Assembly (NCBI RefSeq): GCF_037658235.1
Contig: NZ_JBBJLN010000001.1
Location: 248,001-312,000 of the forward strand
Source of the DNA: Yunchengibacter salinarum
GTDB taxonomy: Bacteria > Pseudomonadota > Alphaproteobacteria > Sphingomonadales > Kordiimonadaceae
Direction: 5' to 3'
Length of the DNA stretch: 64,000 bases
Position 1 is the stretch's first letter, and each line of letters starts with the position of its first letter. The notes under the pieces were generated by a model. The model had not been told where the DNA came from, made no database searches, and worked only from the letters and a program-made list of their open reading frames with translations. Made by a program: the position numbers and the translations under genes. Below, piece by piece: positions 14,925-24,198 of this stretch.

Positions 14925-17696
14925 TCAGAAGCTCAGATCAAGCTGCACATAGCCGACCCGGCCCCGCGGATCATGGATCTTGCTGTCAAAGCCGCCATTG
15001 GTGAAAACCTGCGGCGGGTCCTCATCGGTGGCATTGATCAGGCCGAGCGTGAGCGCCGTGCCTTCCAGGCTGTCCGACAGGCCGCCCAGATTGAGCCTGT
15101 ATTGCAGGTCCAGCGAGGTCCAGCTTGCCACTTTTTCGCCGGGGTTCTGGTCGTCCTCATAGGAATCGATGAAGCGCACGAAGAAGCGGGCTTCATGGGT
15201 ACCATTGGTCCAGCCGGCGCCGGTGTTCCACTGCCACTGGGGCGTGGAGGTGCCGAAATTGGCGAAGTTGCGCTTGCCCGCGCCTTCGATCCGCCCGGCC
15301 TGCGGGTCTTCAAGGTCATAGTTCATCACATGGGTGGCCTCGAAGAACGGATTGAAGGTGCCATAATCCGTATCAAGCTGGTAATTCACGGAAATATCGA
15401 AGCCATCCGTTTCCACCTGGGATGCGTTGACGAAATCCACGATCACCTGGCCGATGGTGCCCGCGGCGGTTCGAATCACGTCCGGCCCGGTGGGGTCGGC
15501 ATTGACCACCGCCTGAAAGTTCTCCTGGATGATCACGTCCGTGAAGTCATAACGCCAATAGTCCACATCCACGGTCAGCCCCGGCACGCCCTGCCAGGAC
15601 ACACCGAAATTGAACGCTTCGGACTGTTCCGGCGAAATATCCCGCATACCGCTTTCAGGCAGGGCGGAGCGCACGGCGGCAAAGGCCGTGCCACCGGTGA
15701 CCGGATCGTTCACCTGATTGAGAACGGTGCCCACGCCGCTCACCTGGAACACGCTGGGCGCCCGGAAGGATGTGGCAAAGCTGCCCCGAAGCTGAAGATC
15801 ATCCGTGGGCCGCACCAGCAGGGAGATTTTCGGGTCCGTGCTGTTGCCGATTTCGCCATAATCCTCATGGCGCAGGGCCACGGTCAGGTCCGCCCAGTTG
15901 GTCAGCGGCAGGAACAGTTCCCCGAACCAGGCATTGATCGCCCGGTCATTGGAAAAGTCCGGGTTGCCGATGATGAAGGCGAAGCCGTCCCGGTTAGAGA
16001 TTTCGTCATAATCCCGGCCAAAGGTTTCATCCCGCACCTGGAAGCCCAGCGCCAGTTGCGCGGCACCCGCCGGCAGATCGAAGAGCGAGCCGGAGAACAC
16101 CCCGTCAATCACGGTGAGTTCGGAATTGCCGTCAATCACCTGAGTGCCGATCATGTGATCCAGCACCGCCGGATCATTGGGGATCGGCCCGAAGCTGGTG
16201 GCAAACGGGTTGAAGAACTGGCAATTCCCGGTGCCCGGTGCCGAGCTGGAGGGATCACAGTTCGGCCCGCCGAAACCAAACAGCGCCTGCTGGAAGCGAT
16301 CCGTGATCACGTCCTCGGTGGAGACCGTGAAGTTGTTGGCGGCATGGGTCACGCCCACGTCATAGGTCCAGTCCCCATAGATCGGGCCGGTCAGCTCCGC
16401 GCTGAAACGATAGGTGTCCGACTCGGTGCCGGAGGGGCTGCGCTCCCCGCCCACGCCGGATGCGCGGCCCAGGAAAATCGCCGTGGACCCGAACACATTG
16501 GCCGGGTGGAAGCTGGGCACGATGGCCGACCCCGTTTGCAGGAAGGGGAAGGTGGGGGAGTTGCCCCGCGTGGCTTCGTTCAGGGCCAGCCCGCCTTCAA
16601 GGCGCAGCGTGGTGTCGTCGTCAATGTCAAAGGACCAGGTGGCAAAAGCCTGGAAGCGCTCTTCTTCCGGCACCAGAGAGAAGAAGTCCCCGAAATCGAA
16701 ACCGCAGGTACCGAAATCGAAACCGGCAATGTCCTCTGCCACCGGTTGCGGAATGCCGCCCACGCTTTCGCAGCCCGTGGGGTCTATGATCGGGGCGTTG
16801 TTCTGCGCCAGCGCGCGCAGGCCCGCGGCGGCTTCCGTCTGGCCGATGGCGTCAAGCTGATCCGCCTGCGCGGCAAGCTGGCCGAGAACCGCGGGCACGA
16901 TGAAGCTGCCCGGATTGCCCAGCGCGGAAGTATCATCCTGCGGGCGGGACAGGCGCCGCTCCGCCGTGGTCAGCTCGGTGCGGTCCAGATAGCTGGCGGC
17001 GGCCATGATGTTGTGGCGGCCATCGCTGCTCTGCCAGCCCACCTTGCCCTGAACCTTGATGTCCCGCTGGCTGCCTTCGTCCGTCACGCCCTGAAGACGC
17101 CCGGAAAGCTCCACACCCTCGAACTGATCATCGGTCAGGAAGTTGACCACGCCCGCCACCGCATCGGACCCGTAAAGCGGGCCGGAGCCGTCCTTGACGA
17201 TCTCGATCCGGTTGATGGCGATTTCCGGCACCAGCGAACTGGTGTCCACAAAGGTCACGCCGTCATTGGTGAGCGTGCCCGTCACCACCTGGCGGCGGCC
17301 ATTCAGCAGCACCAGCGTGGATGCCACGCCCAGCCCCCGCAGGTTGAAGTTGGTGGTGCCGGTGGTGCCGTTCTGGGTGAAGGCATCCGGGTTGTTCTGG
17401 GACCCGGCATTGATCGTCAGGGTCTGGGTCAGGTCGGCAATGGTGTTGGCGCCGATATTGGCCAGATCATCGCCGCCGATCACCTTCAGCGGCGACGGCG
17501 TGTTGAACTGATCCCGACCTTTTATGTAAGTGCCGGTGACCACCACCTCTTCCAGTGTGAAGGCGCCTTCATCCCCGCCCTGCTGGGCATGAGCGGGCAT
17601 GGACAGGGCCAGAGCAAGTGTGCCCGCGGCCAGCGCCGTACGACCCCCCAAGGCATTCAAGCGCCGCTTTGACGCCGCAGATGTGGACATTCGCAT
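14925..17696 (-). CDS. TonB-dependent receptor, large
   Basis: The 923-residue receptor is a paralogue of the one at 11225. They share the plug sequence (NLRGLGVASTLVLLNGRR, VKDGSGPLYGSDAVAGVVNF), the motif FRAPSVFQ in the barrel, and a C-terminal THDPRGRV / IHDPRGRV segment. It has a signal peptide (LALSMPAHAQ) and a TonB-box-like LEEVVVTGTYI, and it ends LDLSF. The frame is open further upstream, but I start at ATG 17696 (MRMSTSAASK), which has GGGAGG six nt upstream and gives a normal signal peptide. The substrate is unknown. Each TBDR has its own terminator, so the two are separate units, not one operon. Confidence 0.92.
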   Translation of the reverse strand: MRMSTSAASKRRLNALGGRTALAAGTLALALSMPAHAQQGGDEGAFTLEEVVVTGTYIKGRDQFNTPSPLKVIGGDDLANIGANTIADLTQTLTINAGSQNNPDAFTQNGTTGTTNFNLRGLGVASTLVLLNGRRQVVTGTLTNDGVTFVDTSSLVPEIAINRIEIVKDGSGPLYGSDAVAGVVNFLTDDQFEGVELSGRLQGVTDEGSQRDIKVQGKVGWQSSDGRHNIMAAASYLDRTELTTAERRLSRPQDDTSALGNPGSFIVPAVLGQLAAQADQLDAIGQTEAAAGLRALAQNNAPIIDPTGCESVGGIPQPVAEDIAGFDFGTCGFDFGDFFSLVPEEERFQAFATWSFDIDDDTTLRLEGGLALNEATRGNSPTFPFLQTGSAIVPSFHPANVFGSTAIFLGRASGVGGERSPSGTESDTYRFSAELTGPIYGDWTYDVGVTHAANNFTVSTEDVITDRFQQALFGFGGPNCDPSSSAPGTGNCQFFNPFATSFGPIPNDPAVLDHMIGTQVIDGNSELTVIDGVFSGSLFDLPAGAAQLALGFQVRDETFGRDYDEISNRDGFAFIIGNPDFSNDRAINAWFGELFLPLTNWADLTVALRHEDYGEIGNSTDPKISLLVRPTDDLQLRGSFATSFRAPSVFQVSGVGTVLNQVNDPVTGGTAFAAVRSALPESGMRDISPEQSEAFNFGVSWQGVPGLTVDVDYWRYDFTDVIIQENFQAVVNADPTGPDVIRTAAGTIGQVIVDFVNASQVETDGFDISVNYQLDTDYGTFNPFFEATHVMNYDLEDPQAGRIEGAGKRNFANFGTSTPQWQWNTGAGWTNGTHEARFFVRFIDSYEDDQNPGEKVASWTSLDLQYRLNLGGLSDSLEGTALTLGLINATDEDPPQVFTNGGFDSKIHDPRGRVGYVQLDLSF

Positions 17697-17766
17697 GACT
17701 CCCCTCCCATGCAGGTGATTGAATGTGTCTCTCCCATCAGAAGTTTTAAAATATACCGGCACGAAA

Positions 17767-17817
17767 TCAAGAAAACTGTAGGCGGCTGTAAAACTTAACG
17801 GACAAGTGTCGTCTTGA
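17767..17817. promoter_or_regulatory. Inverted TCAAGA half-sites upstream of the second large TBDR
   Basis: TCAAGA at 17767-17772 and GTCTTGA at 17811-17817 are inverted copies of the half-site seen three times upstream of the neighbouring TBDR. They lie about 70-120 nt before the start at 17696, in an AT-rich stretch. Six-base matches are weak alone; the shared position before both paralogues gives them weight. Confidence 0.35.
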
Positions 17818-17848
17818 GGACACACCTGAGAACTTACCGCATTGCAAT

Positions 17849-17874
17849 AAAAAAGCCGCACGGTTTTGTGCGGC
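17849..17874 (-). terminator. Rho-independent terminator after the FliL-like gene
   Basis: GCCGCAC (17855-17861) and GTGCGGC (17868-17874) form a perfect 7-bp stem. Six T follow on the minus strand. It ends the FlaEY-like/FliL-like transcript. Confidence 0.85.
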
Positions 17875-17912
17875 GCAAGATAAAAGTGCAGTGCAGCAAA
17901 ATCGGGTGGCGA

Positions 17913-18371
17913 TCAGCCCGGCGGCTCCACCCTGGCGGATTTCACCAGAACAGCCACCGCCCCTTCGCCCAGTCGCCGATCGGCCACGGGCTGAAGATAG
18001 CGGCGCACCAGTTCGGGATCGATCGGGCGATCCAGATGAAATCGCTGCCGGGCCAGCGTGGCCAGGCCGGTCATGAAATCCGACCGGATTTGGGGCTTTC
18101 GTTTTTCCACCTCTGCCGTGGCCATGTCGCCGGTCACTTCCAGGCGCAGGATCAGCGTGACAATGCCGTTCACCCGGCCTCGCCGCAGGATGGAAAAATT
18201 GAAAGGGTCCAGCTCCACCACGTCCACCGCCGGCTCATCCTGTGCGAAAACGGCGGGCGCGGGCGACAACAGAACCATCATCAGAGCCATCAGGGCGACG
18301 ATCATGGGCGCTGCCATTGGGGCGGTCATCAAGGCCATCGGGGGACGGTAAAAAAACAAACTCCGCACCAT
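17913..18371 (-). CDS. FliL-like secreted/periplasmic protein
   Basis: The 152-residue protein has a long hydrophobic N-terminal segment ending SPAPAVFAQ, either a signal peptide or an anchor. The globular part runs from VVELDPFNF through GIVTLILRLEV, IRSDFMTGLATLARQRF and RRYLQPVADRRLGEGAVAVLV. The order of elements resembles the periplasmic domain of the flagellar stator-associated protein FliL, but the match is loose. I start at ATG 18371, which has AGGAGG four nt upstream and begins the hydrophobic segment directly; earlier starts at 18413/18416 overlap the upstream stop. It follows the FlaEY-like gene at once, so both are probably one operon. Confidence 0.5.
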   Translation of the reverse strand: MVRSLFFYRPPMALMTAPMAAPMIVALMALMMVLLSPAPAVFAQDEPAVDVVELDPFNFSILRRGRVNGIVTLILRLEVTGDMATAEVEKRKPQIRSDFMTGLATLARQRFHLDRPIDPELVRRYLQPVADRRLGEGAVAVLVKSARVEPPG

Positions 18372-18412
18372 GCCACCTCCTGTCACTGAAACCGACCGTG
18401 ATTCATGCCGCA

Positions 18413-21400
18413 TCAAGTGAACAATGACAAGGTGCCGCCACCCCCGCCGCCGCCACTGTTCAAACGATCCAGCCCCGCCTGGAAATTGGCGATCTGGGCC
18501 TGAATGCGGGCCGGCGCCGGCCCATTCAGTTCCTGCCGGCGGGGATCGTTCAACAGGTCCGCGAACGGGTTGGGAGTCAGCGACCGGAACGCCCGCTGGG
18601 TGGTGGAAATGGCGGTTTTCAGGCGGCTGAGCACGAAACTGGCCGTGGTGCGGTCGGACAGGTTGAACGCCTTGTCCAGGTCCAGCGAGAATACGCCGCC
18701 AAGGTCCACATCCGGGTCCCGTTCTTCCTCGTCCTCATCGCTTGAGATGTCGAAAACCCGGTCTTCCGGCAGGATTTTGCCGGATTCCATGCCGATCTTG
18801 GACAGCAGATCCCGACCGCCGGAGCCGGTAAAAAGCTCCACCGGGTCTTCCCCCGTATTCACGGCAATCTCCAGCGAGTCGCCCCTCAGCGAGCTTTTGG
18901 ATTCCACATCCAGCTTGCCGCGGCTGGCGATGCGGATGCGCCGGGCCAGGTCTTCAAAGGTGTCCCCGTCTTCAAGCGTCACACGCTTCTTCGCGCCGTC
19001 ATCGATGCGGAATTCGAAAAAGTCGCCGGGCCGCGCGGATGTCTGGGTCTGGATATCGCGGGTTTCGGACGGGTTCACCGTTCCCGCGGGCAGCCCCAAC
19101 TCGGTCAGCACGCTGCGGCCCTGCGTGGAAAAGGCCAGGCCGCCCGTATTCTGTGTGGACAGGGCCACGCCGAACTGTTCGCTGTCCTCTATGGTGCCCG
19201 TGGTGCCGTCGATCCGGGTGACAAAGGCATCCCGCGGGCTGTCCTTGCTTTCGCCGCCCAGCGTGCCGCTGGTATCCCCGGCCACGAACACCTTGCCATT
19301 CTGCACCACCATATCCTTCACCCGATCCGACCCGGATGTGGCAAACAGGGTGGTGAAATCGCCGTCCAGGCTGACGCCATTATCGGTCAGCCGGGTGACA
19401 AAGCCATCCCGCCCGCCGGCCAGGCTGCCATTCACCGTGGCGGTGCCGCCCGCATCGGGCGCATCGGCGGAGGTGGTGCCGCCCACAAAGATCCCGGTGC
19501 CGTCCACGCGCAGACTGTCCAGGCTCCCCTGCGAACCGATGGCGCCAAGGCTGGTTTCGGTCAGTACATTGGTGAAATCCGCGCTGTCCACCTTGCGCAG
19601 CAGGGCCTCGCCGTCCCGCTCGATCGCCAGCAACACATTGCCGTCGGCGGCGTTGGCCACGCCGCGCACTTCTTCCGATCCGCTGCCGCCGAACACATCG
19701 CTGTCCTTGAGCGCGCCCGTGGTGCCATCCAGCCTGAGCAACAGGCCGTCCCGCACGCCGCCAAAGCCGGAGCTGGAGGAAATGCCGCCATCGGTAAAGC
19801 CGCCCACCAGCACGTCGCCGTTGGCATCCGAAGTCACGGACAGCCCGGCGCTGGCGGGGAAGGCATCAAGCTGATAGCGGAACAGCTCATCCCCGTTCTT
19901 GGCGAATTTGGACACGAAGGCATCCTGACCATCGATCACATCGGTGCGGGTCAGGTCGCTGTCGGTCTGGCCGGTCAGAATCAGGTTTTCATCCTGGTCC
20001 AGCTTCAGGTCGAACGCCTTTGCCGAACCGGTGGCCCCCAGAAGACGGGAAAAGACCACATTGCCCTCATTGTCGAACTTGGTCAGGAAAACGTCTTCCT
20101 CGCTGGAGGCGTTGATCTGATTTTCCACCTTGCCCGCGCTGGACCCCACCACATAAACGGACCCTTCGCTGTCCACCACCACGCGGCTGGCCTCGGTCTC
20201 GGCGCCCACCACATTGTCGGCGCCGATATCGGTGATGGAGGCATTCAGCGCATCGACGGCCTCTTCCTCCTCCGGCTCCTCGGCGCCCACGGCTTCCCGC
20301 GCATCGGCCAGAAGCTCATCCCGCTTGGCGGCAATATCCGGGTCCAGATCATCTTCTTCCTTGTCCGCCGTCAGCCCGGCAAGGCGGGTGGCATCCACGT
20401 CAATACCGGCAAAATTTGTGGTCTGGTCCACCGTCAGCGTCCCGTCGAGGCCGGAAATCTCCTGCAAACGGCCACGGCTGAGAGAACCGGGATCGATATT
20501 GGTGAAGGAACTGGCCACGAACAGCGCCGGGTCCGCGCTCGGGGAGCCGAATGTCACCGTTTCCGTGATGGTGCCGTTCACCTTCAGGCCATAGGCGCCC
20601 GTTTCCGCATCGCGGGCCACACCCACACCGGTGAGATATTTGGGCACCGGATCACCGTCATCATTCAGCACCGGGTCCCCATTGGCATCCAGCAGGGGAA
20701 CGGACTTGATCTGGTCAGTGGCGAAAGAGGCAATATTGCGCAGGGTCAGATCCTGCGTCATCTGGGACAGGTCCACCGTGACCGTGTCCTGATCGCCGCC
20801 CTTTTCAAGCCGGATGGTGAACGTTTCGGTACCGGTAAGACCGGACAGCACCTCATCCGGGCTGGCCGCCACGGTGGTGCCGCTGAAGCTGGAAAGTTTC
20901 CGGCCCAGCGTGGCATCCGATTCCGCATCCTTGCGCTTTTCGCCGAAGAAAATATCCAGCTTGTCGCTGTCGCTTTCCGACAGGAACTGCTGCACCTCGC
21001 TGAAACCTTCCTGAAACAGGGCGTCCAGCCGCTCCCGCGTGGCATCGGTGGTGCTTTTTTTTGCAGCAAGCTCGGCAATGGTCTGCAACTTGTTCAGCCC
21101 CTGAAACAGGCCAAAGGTCAGGCGACTGTCCTTGTCACCGGCCACTTCTTCCAGAATGGCGCTGTCCGGGTCGATAAAGGCGCCGCCCGCCTGAATGCCG
21201 CGGACCCTGGCCTCAAGGCTTTTGTCGGCATCATCCTGTTCCCGCTGCCAGGGGGGCACCACATCCGGCCCCTGATCCCGGTTGCCACCGGCCAGGCGCT
21301 GGCGATCCGCCGCGGAAAGGGAAGACAGGCTGTTCTGTTGCAGCCGGGCATTGAAACTGGCCTGCAACAGATTGGTGTCGATGCCCACAATCCGGGTGCG

Positions 21401-21484
21401 CTGCTGCGGCTGGGACGCGCCGAACAGACCGCCACCGCCGCCGAAAAAGCCCCCACTGTTGCCGCCTAAACCAAAAAGTGCCAT
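18413..21484 (-). CDS. Large acidic beta-propeller-type repeat protein, FlaEY-like
   Basis: The 1023-residue protein has no signal peptide or membrane segment. It begins with a Gly/Phe-rich stretch (MALFGLGGNSGGFFGG). A central region of about residues 430-800 has repeats of the pattern D-A/G-F-[VL]-[ST]-[KR]-x-D-x-x-G, separated by blocks like V-G-G-T/F-T-D, as in SBBP beta-propeller repeats. The end is coiled and flagellin-like (RIQAQIANFQAGLDRLNS) before a poly-Gly run. The architecture matches my memory of the Caulobacter flagellar regulatory protein FlaEY and its alphaproteobacterial relatives; this is recognition by eye. The neighbouring FliL-like gene fits a flagellar role, but no other flagellar gene is in the window. 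Confidence 0.5.
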   Translation of the reverse strand: MALFGLGGNSGGFFGGGGGLFGASQPQQRTRIVGIDTNLLQASFNARLQQNSLSSLSAADRQRLAGGNRDQGPDVVPPWQREQDDADKSLEARVRGIQAGGAFIDPDSAILEEVAGDKDSRLTFGLFQGLNKLQTIAELAAKKSTTDATRERLDALFQEGFSEVQQFLSESDSDKLDIFFGEKRKDAESDATLGRKLSSFSGTTVAASPDEVLSGLTGTETFTIRLEKGGDQDTVTVDLSQMTQDLTLRNIASFATDQIKSVPLLDANGDPVLNDDGDPVPKYLTGVGVARDAETGAYGLKVNGTITETVTFGSPSADPALFVASSFTNIDPGSLSRGRLQEISGLDGTLTVDQTTNFAGIDVDATRLAGLTADKEEDDLDPDIAAKRDELLADAREAVGAEEPEEEEAVDALNASITDIGADNVVGAETEASRVVVDSEGSVYVVGSSAGKVENQINASSEEDVFLTKFDNEGNVVFSRLLGATGSAKAFDLKLDQDENLILTGQTDSDLTRTDVIDGQDAFVSKFAKNGDELFRYQLDAFPASAGLSVTSDANGDVLVGGFTDGGISSSSGFGGVRDGLLLRLDGTTGALKDSDVFGGSGSEEVRGVANAADGNVLLAIERDGEALLRKVDSADFTNVLTETSLGAIGSQGSLDSLRVDGTGIFVGGTTSADAPDAGGTATVNGSLAGGRDGFVTRLTDNGVSLDGDFTTLFATSGSDRVKDMVVQNGKVFVAGDTSGTLGGESKDSPRDAFVTRIDGTTGTIEDSEQFGVALSTQNTGGLAFSTQGRSVLTELGLPAGTVNPSETRDIQTQTSARPGDFFEFRIDDGAKKRVTLEDGDTFEDLARRIRIASRGKLDVESKSSLRGDSLEIAVNTGEDPVELFTGSGGRDLLSKIGMESGKILPEDRVFDISSDEDEEERDPDVDLGGVFSLDLDKAFNLSDRTTASFVLSRLKTAISTTQRAFRSLTPNPFADLLNDPRRQELNGPAPARIQAQIANFQAGLDRLNSGGGGGGGTLSLFT

Positions 21485-21880
21485 TGCCTTCTGTCCAATC
21501 CCGCTTGAGACACCGCACCGGCCAACCGGCCACTGGCATCTGTCACCCGCTTATCCGGGATACCCGTTCATATCGGGCACCCGTGCGCTTCGGGTCATGG
21601 CGCTTCGCGCGCCTTCGGGGGCCGCCCTTCTGGCGGAGCCAACAGCCATTATAGTGCATTTCCGGCCTCACAACTAGGCACAAAAAACACCCCGAACGGT
21701 GCGCAACGCCCCTGAAACCCGGCAAAAATTGCCGTATCCGGGGGCGCCGGGCCAACCCGCACGGGGTATGCAGCAAAATCCGTGACAAATGCGGCCAGGA
21801 TCGGCACAACTCATGCTCAAACGGGGCCAACCATGAAGTGCGCCCCACCGGTTCGGTCCAAATCTGTCGGGAGAAACGTC
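21485..21880. other. Divergent intergenic region between the FlaEY-like gene and yggT
   Basis: No credible gene. A TATAAT (minus strand, 21649-21654) with a weak TAGTTG 17 bp before it could serve the FlaEY-like gene with a leader of about 160 nt. The leader contains short GC-rich hairpins around 21590-21640. No terminator-like element is seen. Confidence 0.5.
21649..21677 (-). promoter_or_regulatory. Possible promoter of the FlaEY-like gene
   Basis: A perfect TATAAT at 21649-21654 on the minus strand follows a poor -35 (TAGTTG) at 17-bp spacing. It is one of few consensus -10 boxes in this GC-rich window. Confidence 0.35.
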
Positions 21881-22177
21881 ATGCAGGCCGTTGTCTGGCT
21901 TATCAACACCCTGTTCGACATCGTATTCTTCATCGTCATTGCCCATGTGATCATGAGCTGGCTGATCGCCTTCAATGTTCTGAACCTGCATCAGCCTTTC
22001 GTGCGCATGGTGGGGCAGTCGCTGAACAGCCTGCTGGAACCCATGCTGGCCCCGATCCGCAACCTGCTGCCGATGATGGGCGGGCTGGACCTGTCGCCGC
22101 TGGTGCTGATCCTGCTGGTGCAGTTCCTGCGCATCCTGTTCAATACGGAAATCGTGCCGGTCCTTCTCGGCGTCTAG
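21881..22177 (+). CDS. YggT family membrane protein
   Basis: The 98-residue protein is almost entirely two hydrophobic helices: LINTLFDIVFFIVIAHVIMS and LSPLVLILLVQFLRILF. Between them is the YggT signature with PFVRMVGQSLNSLLEPMLAP and IRNLLPMMGGLD. The start at 21881 has GGGAG seven nt upstream. YggT proteins are implicated in osmotic or membrane homeostasis and often precede a DUF167 gene, as here, where the next gene starts 17 nt downstream. Confidence 0.92.
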   Translation: MQAVVWLINTLFDIVFFIVIAHVIMSWLIAFNVLNLHQPFVRMVGQSLNSLLEPMLAPIRNLLPMMGGLDLSPLVLILLVQFLRILFNTEIVPVLLGV

Positions 22178-22194
22178 CCCCCGGTGCGCCCGGC

Positions 22195-22575
22195 ATGACC
22201 CGCAACAGCCAGCCCCTGCATCCGGCGCTTTTTCTGCGCCGGGGCGACCTGTGCCTTCGCGTGAGGCTGAGCCCCGGTGCCGGCGCCGACAACCTGGGCG
22301 AGGTCCGCGAAACGCCCGATGGCCCGGCGCTTTCCGCCCGCGTCACCGCACCGCCGGAAAAAGGCAAGGCCAATCAGGCGCTGATCCGGCTGGTAGCCAA
22401 AAAGCTGCGCTTGCCCAAGGGCCGAATCAGTCTTATAGCGGGGACAACCGGGCGCGTGAAAACCCTGTGCCTGACAGGGGATGCCGCTATGCTCGGCCCG
22501 GACATCACGGCGCGACTGGCGCCCGATTCGCCCAGGGGCGGTAATCAGGCGACGGGGAATGAAAAGGGGCAGTGA
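22195..22575 (+). CDS. DUF167 (YggU) family protein
   Basis: The 126-residue protein shows the compact DUF167 core [16 protein letters not shown] followed by [20 protein letters not shown] and [15 protein letters not shown]. The family is small, widespread and of unknown biochemical function, commonly next to yggT. The frame is open further upstream, but the ATG at 22195 is the first start after the yggT stop. It ends two nt before the preferred folD start. Confidence 0.9.
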   Translation: MTRNSQPLHPALFLRRGDLCLRVRLSPGAGADNLGEVRETPDGPALSARVTAPPEKGKANQALIRLVAKKLRLPKGRISLIAGTTGRVKTLCLTGDAAMLGPDITARLAPDSPRGGNQATGNEKGQ

Positions 22576-22576
22576 A

Positions 22577-23473
22577 GTGACCGCACACCGGATCGATGGC
22601 AAGGCCTTTGCGGCCAGTATGCACGCGCGCCTGACCGAAAAGGTGGGCCACCTGAAACAGGATCACGGCCTGACCCCCGGCCTGGCCGTGGTAATCGTGG
22701 GGGAAGACCCGGCCAGCCAGGTCTATGTGCGCAACAAGGTGCGGCGGACCGAGGAAGCGGGCATGGCCTCCACCCATATCCATCTGGATGCGGACACGGA
22801 TGAAGCCACCCTGCTTGAAACGGTGGACCGACTGAATGCGGACCCGGCCATCCATGGCATACTGGTGCAGCTTCCCCTGCCCGACCATATGGACGACGCC
22901 CGCGTCATCGCACGGATCGATCCGGCCAAGGATGTGGACGGCTTCCACCTGGTCAATGCGGGCCTGCTGATGACCGGCGGCAAGGGGCTGGTGCCCTGCA
23001 CGCCCATGGGCTGCATGATGCTGCTGAAAGACCGGCTGGGCCCCGACCTGTCGGGCAGGCACGCGCTGGTGATCGGGCGGTCCAACATTGTGGGCAAGCC
23101 CATGGCGCATCTGCTGCTGGGGGCCAATGCCACCGTCACCATCGCCCACAGCCGCACGGCGGACCTGAAAGCGGAAGCCCGGCGGGCCGACATAGTTGTG
23201 GCCGCCGTGGGCCGCCCGGAAATGGTGCGCGGCGACTGGATCAAACCCGGCGCCACGGTGATCGATGTGGGCATCAACCGCATTCCCGCCCCGGAAAAGG
23301 GCGACGGCAAAACCCGGCTGGTGGGGGACGTGGCCTATGACGAGGCCGCTGAAAACGCCGCCGCCATCACGCCGGTGCCAGGCGGCGTGGGGCCCATGAC
23401 CATTGCCTGCCTGCTGGAAAACACCCTCACCGCCGCCTGCCGCCAGACCGGTGTGAACGCGGCAAGCCTGTAA
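22577..23473 (+). CDS. folD: Bifunctional methylenetetrahydrofolate dehydrogenase / cyclohydrolase
   Basis: The 298-residue FolD interconverts 5,10-methylene-THF, 5,10-methenyl-THF and 10-formyl-THF with NADP+. Diagnostic segments are [14 protein letters not shown] (with the catalytic Lys after Tyr-Val-x-x-Lys), [35 protein letters not shown] in the Rossmann domain, and [20 protein letters not shown] prefer GTG 22577 (VTAHRIDGK): AGGGG sits seven nt upstream and it gives the usual short N-terminus. ATG 22559, which overlaps the DUF167 gene, adds six residues. Confidence 0.95.
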   Translation: MTAHRIDGKAFAASMHARLTEKVGHLKQDHGLTPGLAVVIVGEDPASQVYVRNKVRRTEEAGMASTHIHLDADTDEATLLETVDRLNADPAIHGILVQLPLPDHMDDARVIARIDPAKDVDGFHLVNAGLLMTGGKGLVPCTPMGCMMLLKDRLGPDLSGRHALVIGRSNIVGKPMAHLLLGANATVTIAHSRTADLKAEARRADIVVAAVGRPEMVRGDWIKPGATVIDVGINRIPAPEKGDGKTRLVGDVAYDEAAENAAAITPVPGGVGPMTIACLLENTLTAACRQTGVNAASL

Positions 23474-23495
23474 CCCCTGAAACCGGGAAAGCGCC

Positions 23496-24119
23496 ATGTA
23501 TGAGGCTTTCGTCACCGCCTTCGTCTCGCTCTTTGTGATCATCGATCCCATCGGCGTGGCGCCGGTTTTCGGCGGCATGACCAAGAACGCCCCGCCGCGG
23601 GAGGCGCGCCGCATGGCCTTCAAGGGCGTGGCCATCGCGCTGGTGATCCTGATTTTCTTTTCCGCCGTGGGCAAACCCTTCCTGAATGCGCTGGGCATCA
23701 CCATGGACGGCCTGCGCGTGGCGGGCGGCATCATGCTGTTCATCATCGGGCTGGAAATGGTGATGGAAAAGCGCGGCGAACGGCGGGAAGAAACCGCCAA
23801 AGAGCTGGACGGCTATTTCGAGGACATCTCGGTGTTTCCCATCGCCCTGCCCCTGCTGGCCGGGCCGGGGGCGATCGCCACGGTGATGCTGCTGATGACC
23901 AATCACGAAGGCAATATGCAGGCCCAGCTTGCCGTGGTGGCGGCGCTGGCGCTGGTGCTGCTGGCCACGCTCATTGCCTTTCTGATGGCCACGAAGCTGA
24001 TGAAACTGATGGGCCCCACGGTTCATGCCGTGCTGACCCGCGTGCTGGGCATCATCGTCGCCGCCCTGGCCGCCCAATATGTGCTGAACGGCCTGCACGG
24101 CACCTTTATCAGCGGCTGA
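23496..24119 (+). CDS. MarC family (UPF0056) membrane protein
   Basis: This 207-residue integral membrane protein has about six hydrophobic helices. It opens with FVTAFVSLFVIIDPIGVAPV, typical of the family, and later has GGIMLFIIGLEMVM and FPIALPLLAGPGAIATVML. Despite the name, MarC homologues are not shown to give multidrug resistance; transport function is undefined. The gene starts 22 nt after folD and closes the operon. Confidence 0.93.
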   Translation: MYEAFVTAFVSLFVIIDPIGVAPVFGGMTKNAPPREARRMAFKGVAIALVILIFFSAVGKPFLNALGITMDGLRVAGGIMLFIIGLEMVMEKRGERREETAKELDGYFEDISVFPIALPLLAGPGAIATVMLLMTNHEGNMQAQLAVVAALALVLLATLIAFLMATKLMKLMGPTVHAVLTRVLGIIVAALAAQYVLNGLHGTFISG

Positions 24120-24198
24120 AGCGCCAAAGCGTAAGCGGTAAACAACCCCGCTCCTCGCACCGGGCGCTGCCTCTACCGGTGCTGCCCACGGCAGCGCC

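Noticed and set aside
14601..17672. Plus-strand open frame of about 1020 codons over the second TBDR
   Set aside because: Same shadow pattern, and it runs through the minus-strand terminator and regulatory region without a credible start.
18413..21484. Interpreting the 1023-residue protein as a secreted adhesin or RTX-type protein
   Set aside because: No signal peptide, no calcium-binding nonapeptides and no secretion genes beside it.
21543..21848. A 101-codon minus-strand frame upstream of the FlaEY-like gene
   Set aside because: No ribosome-binding site or domain; it crosses the TATAAT promoter.
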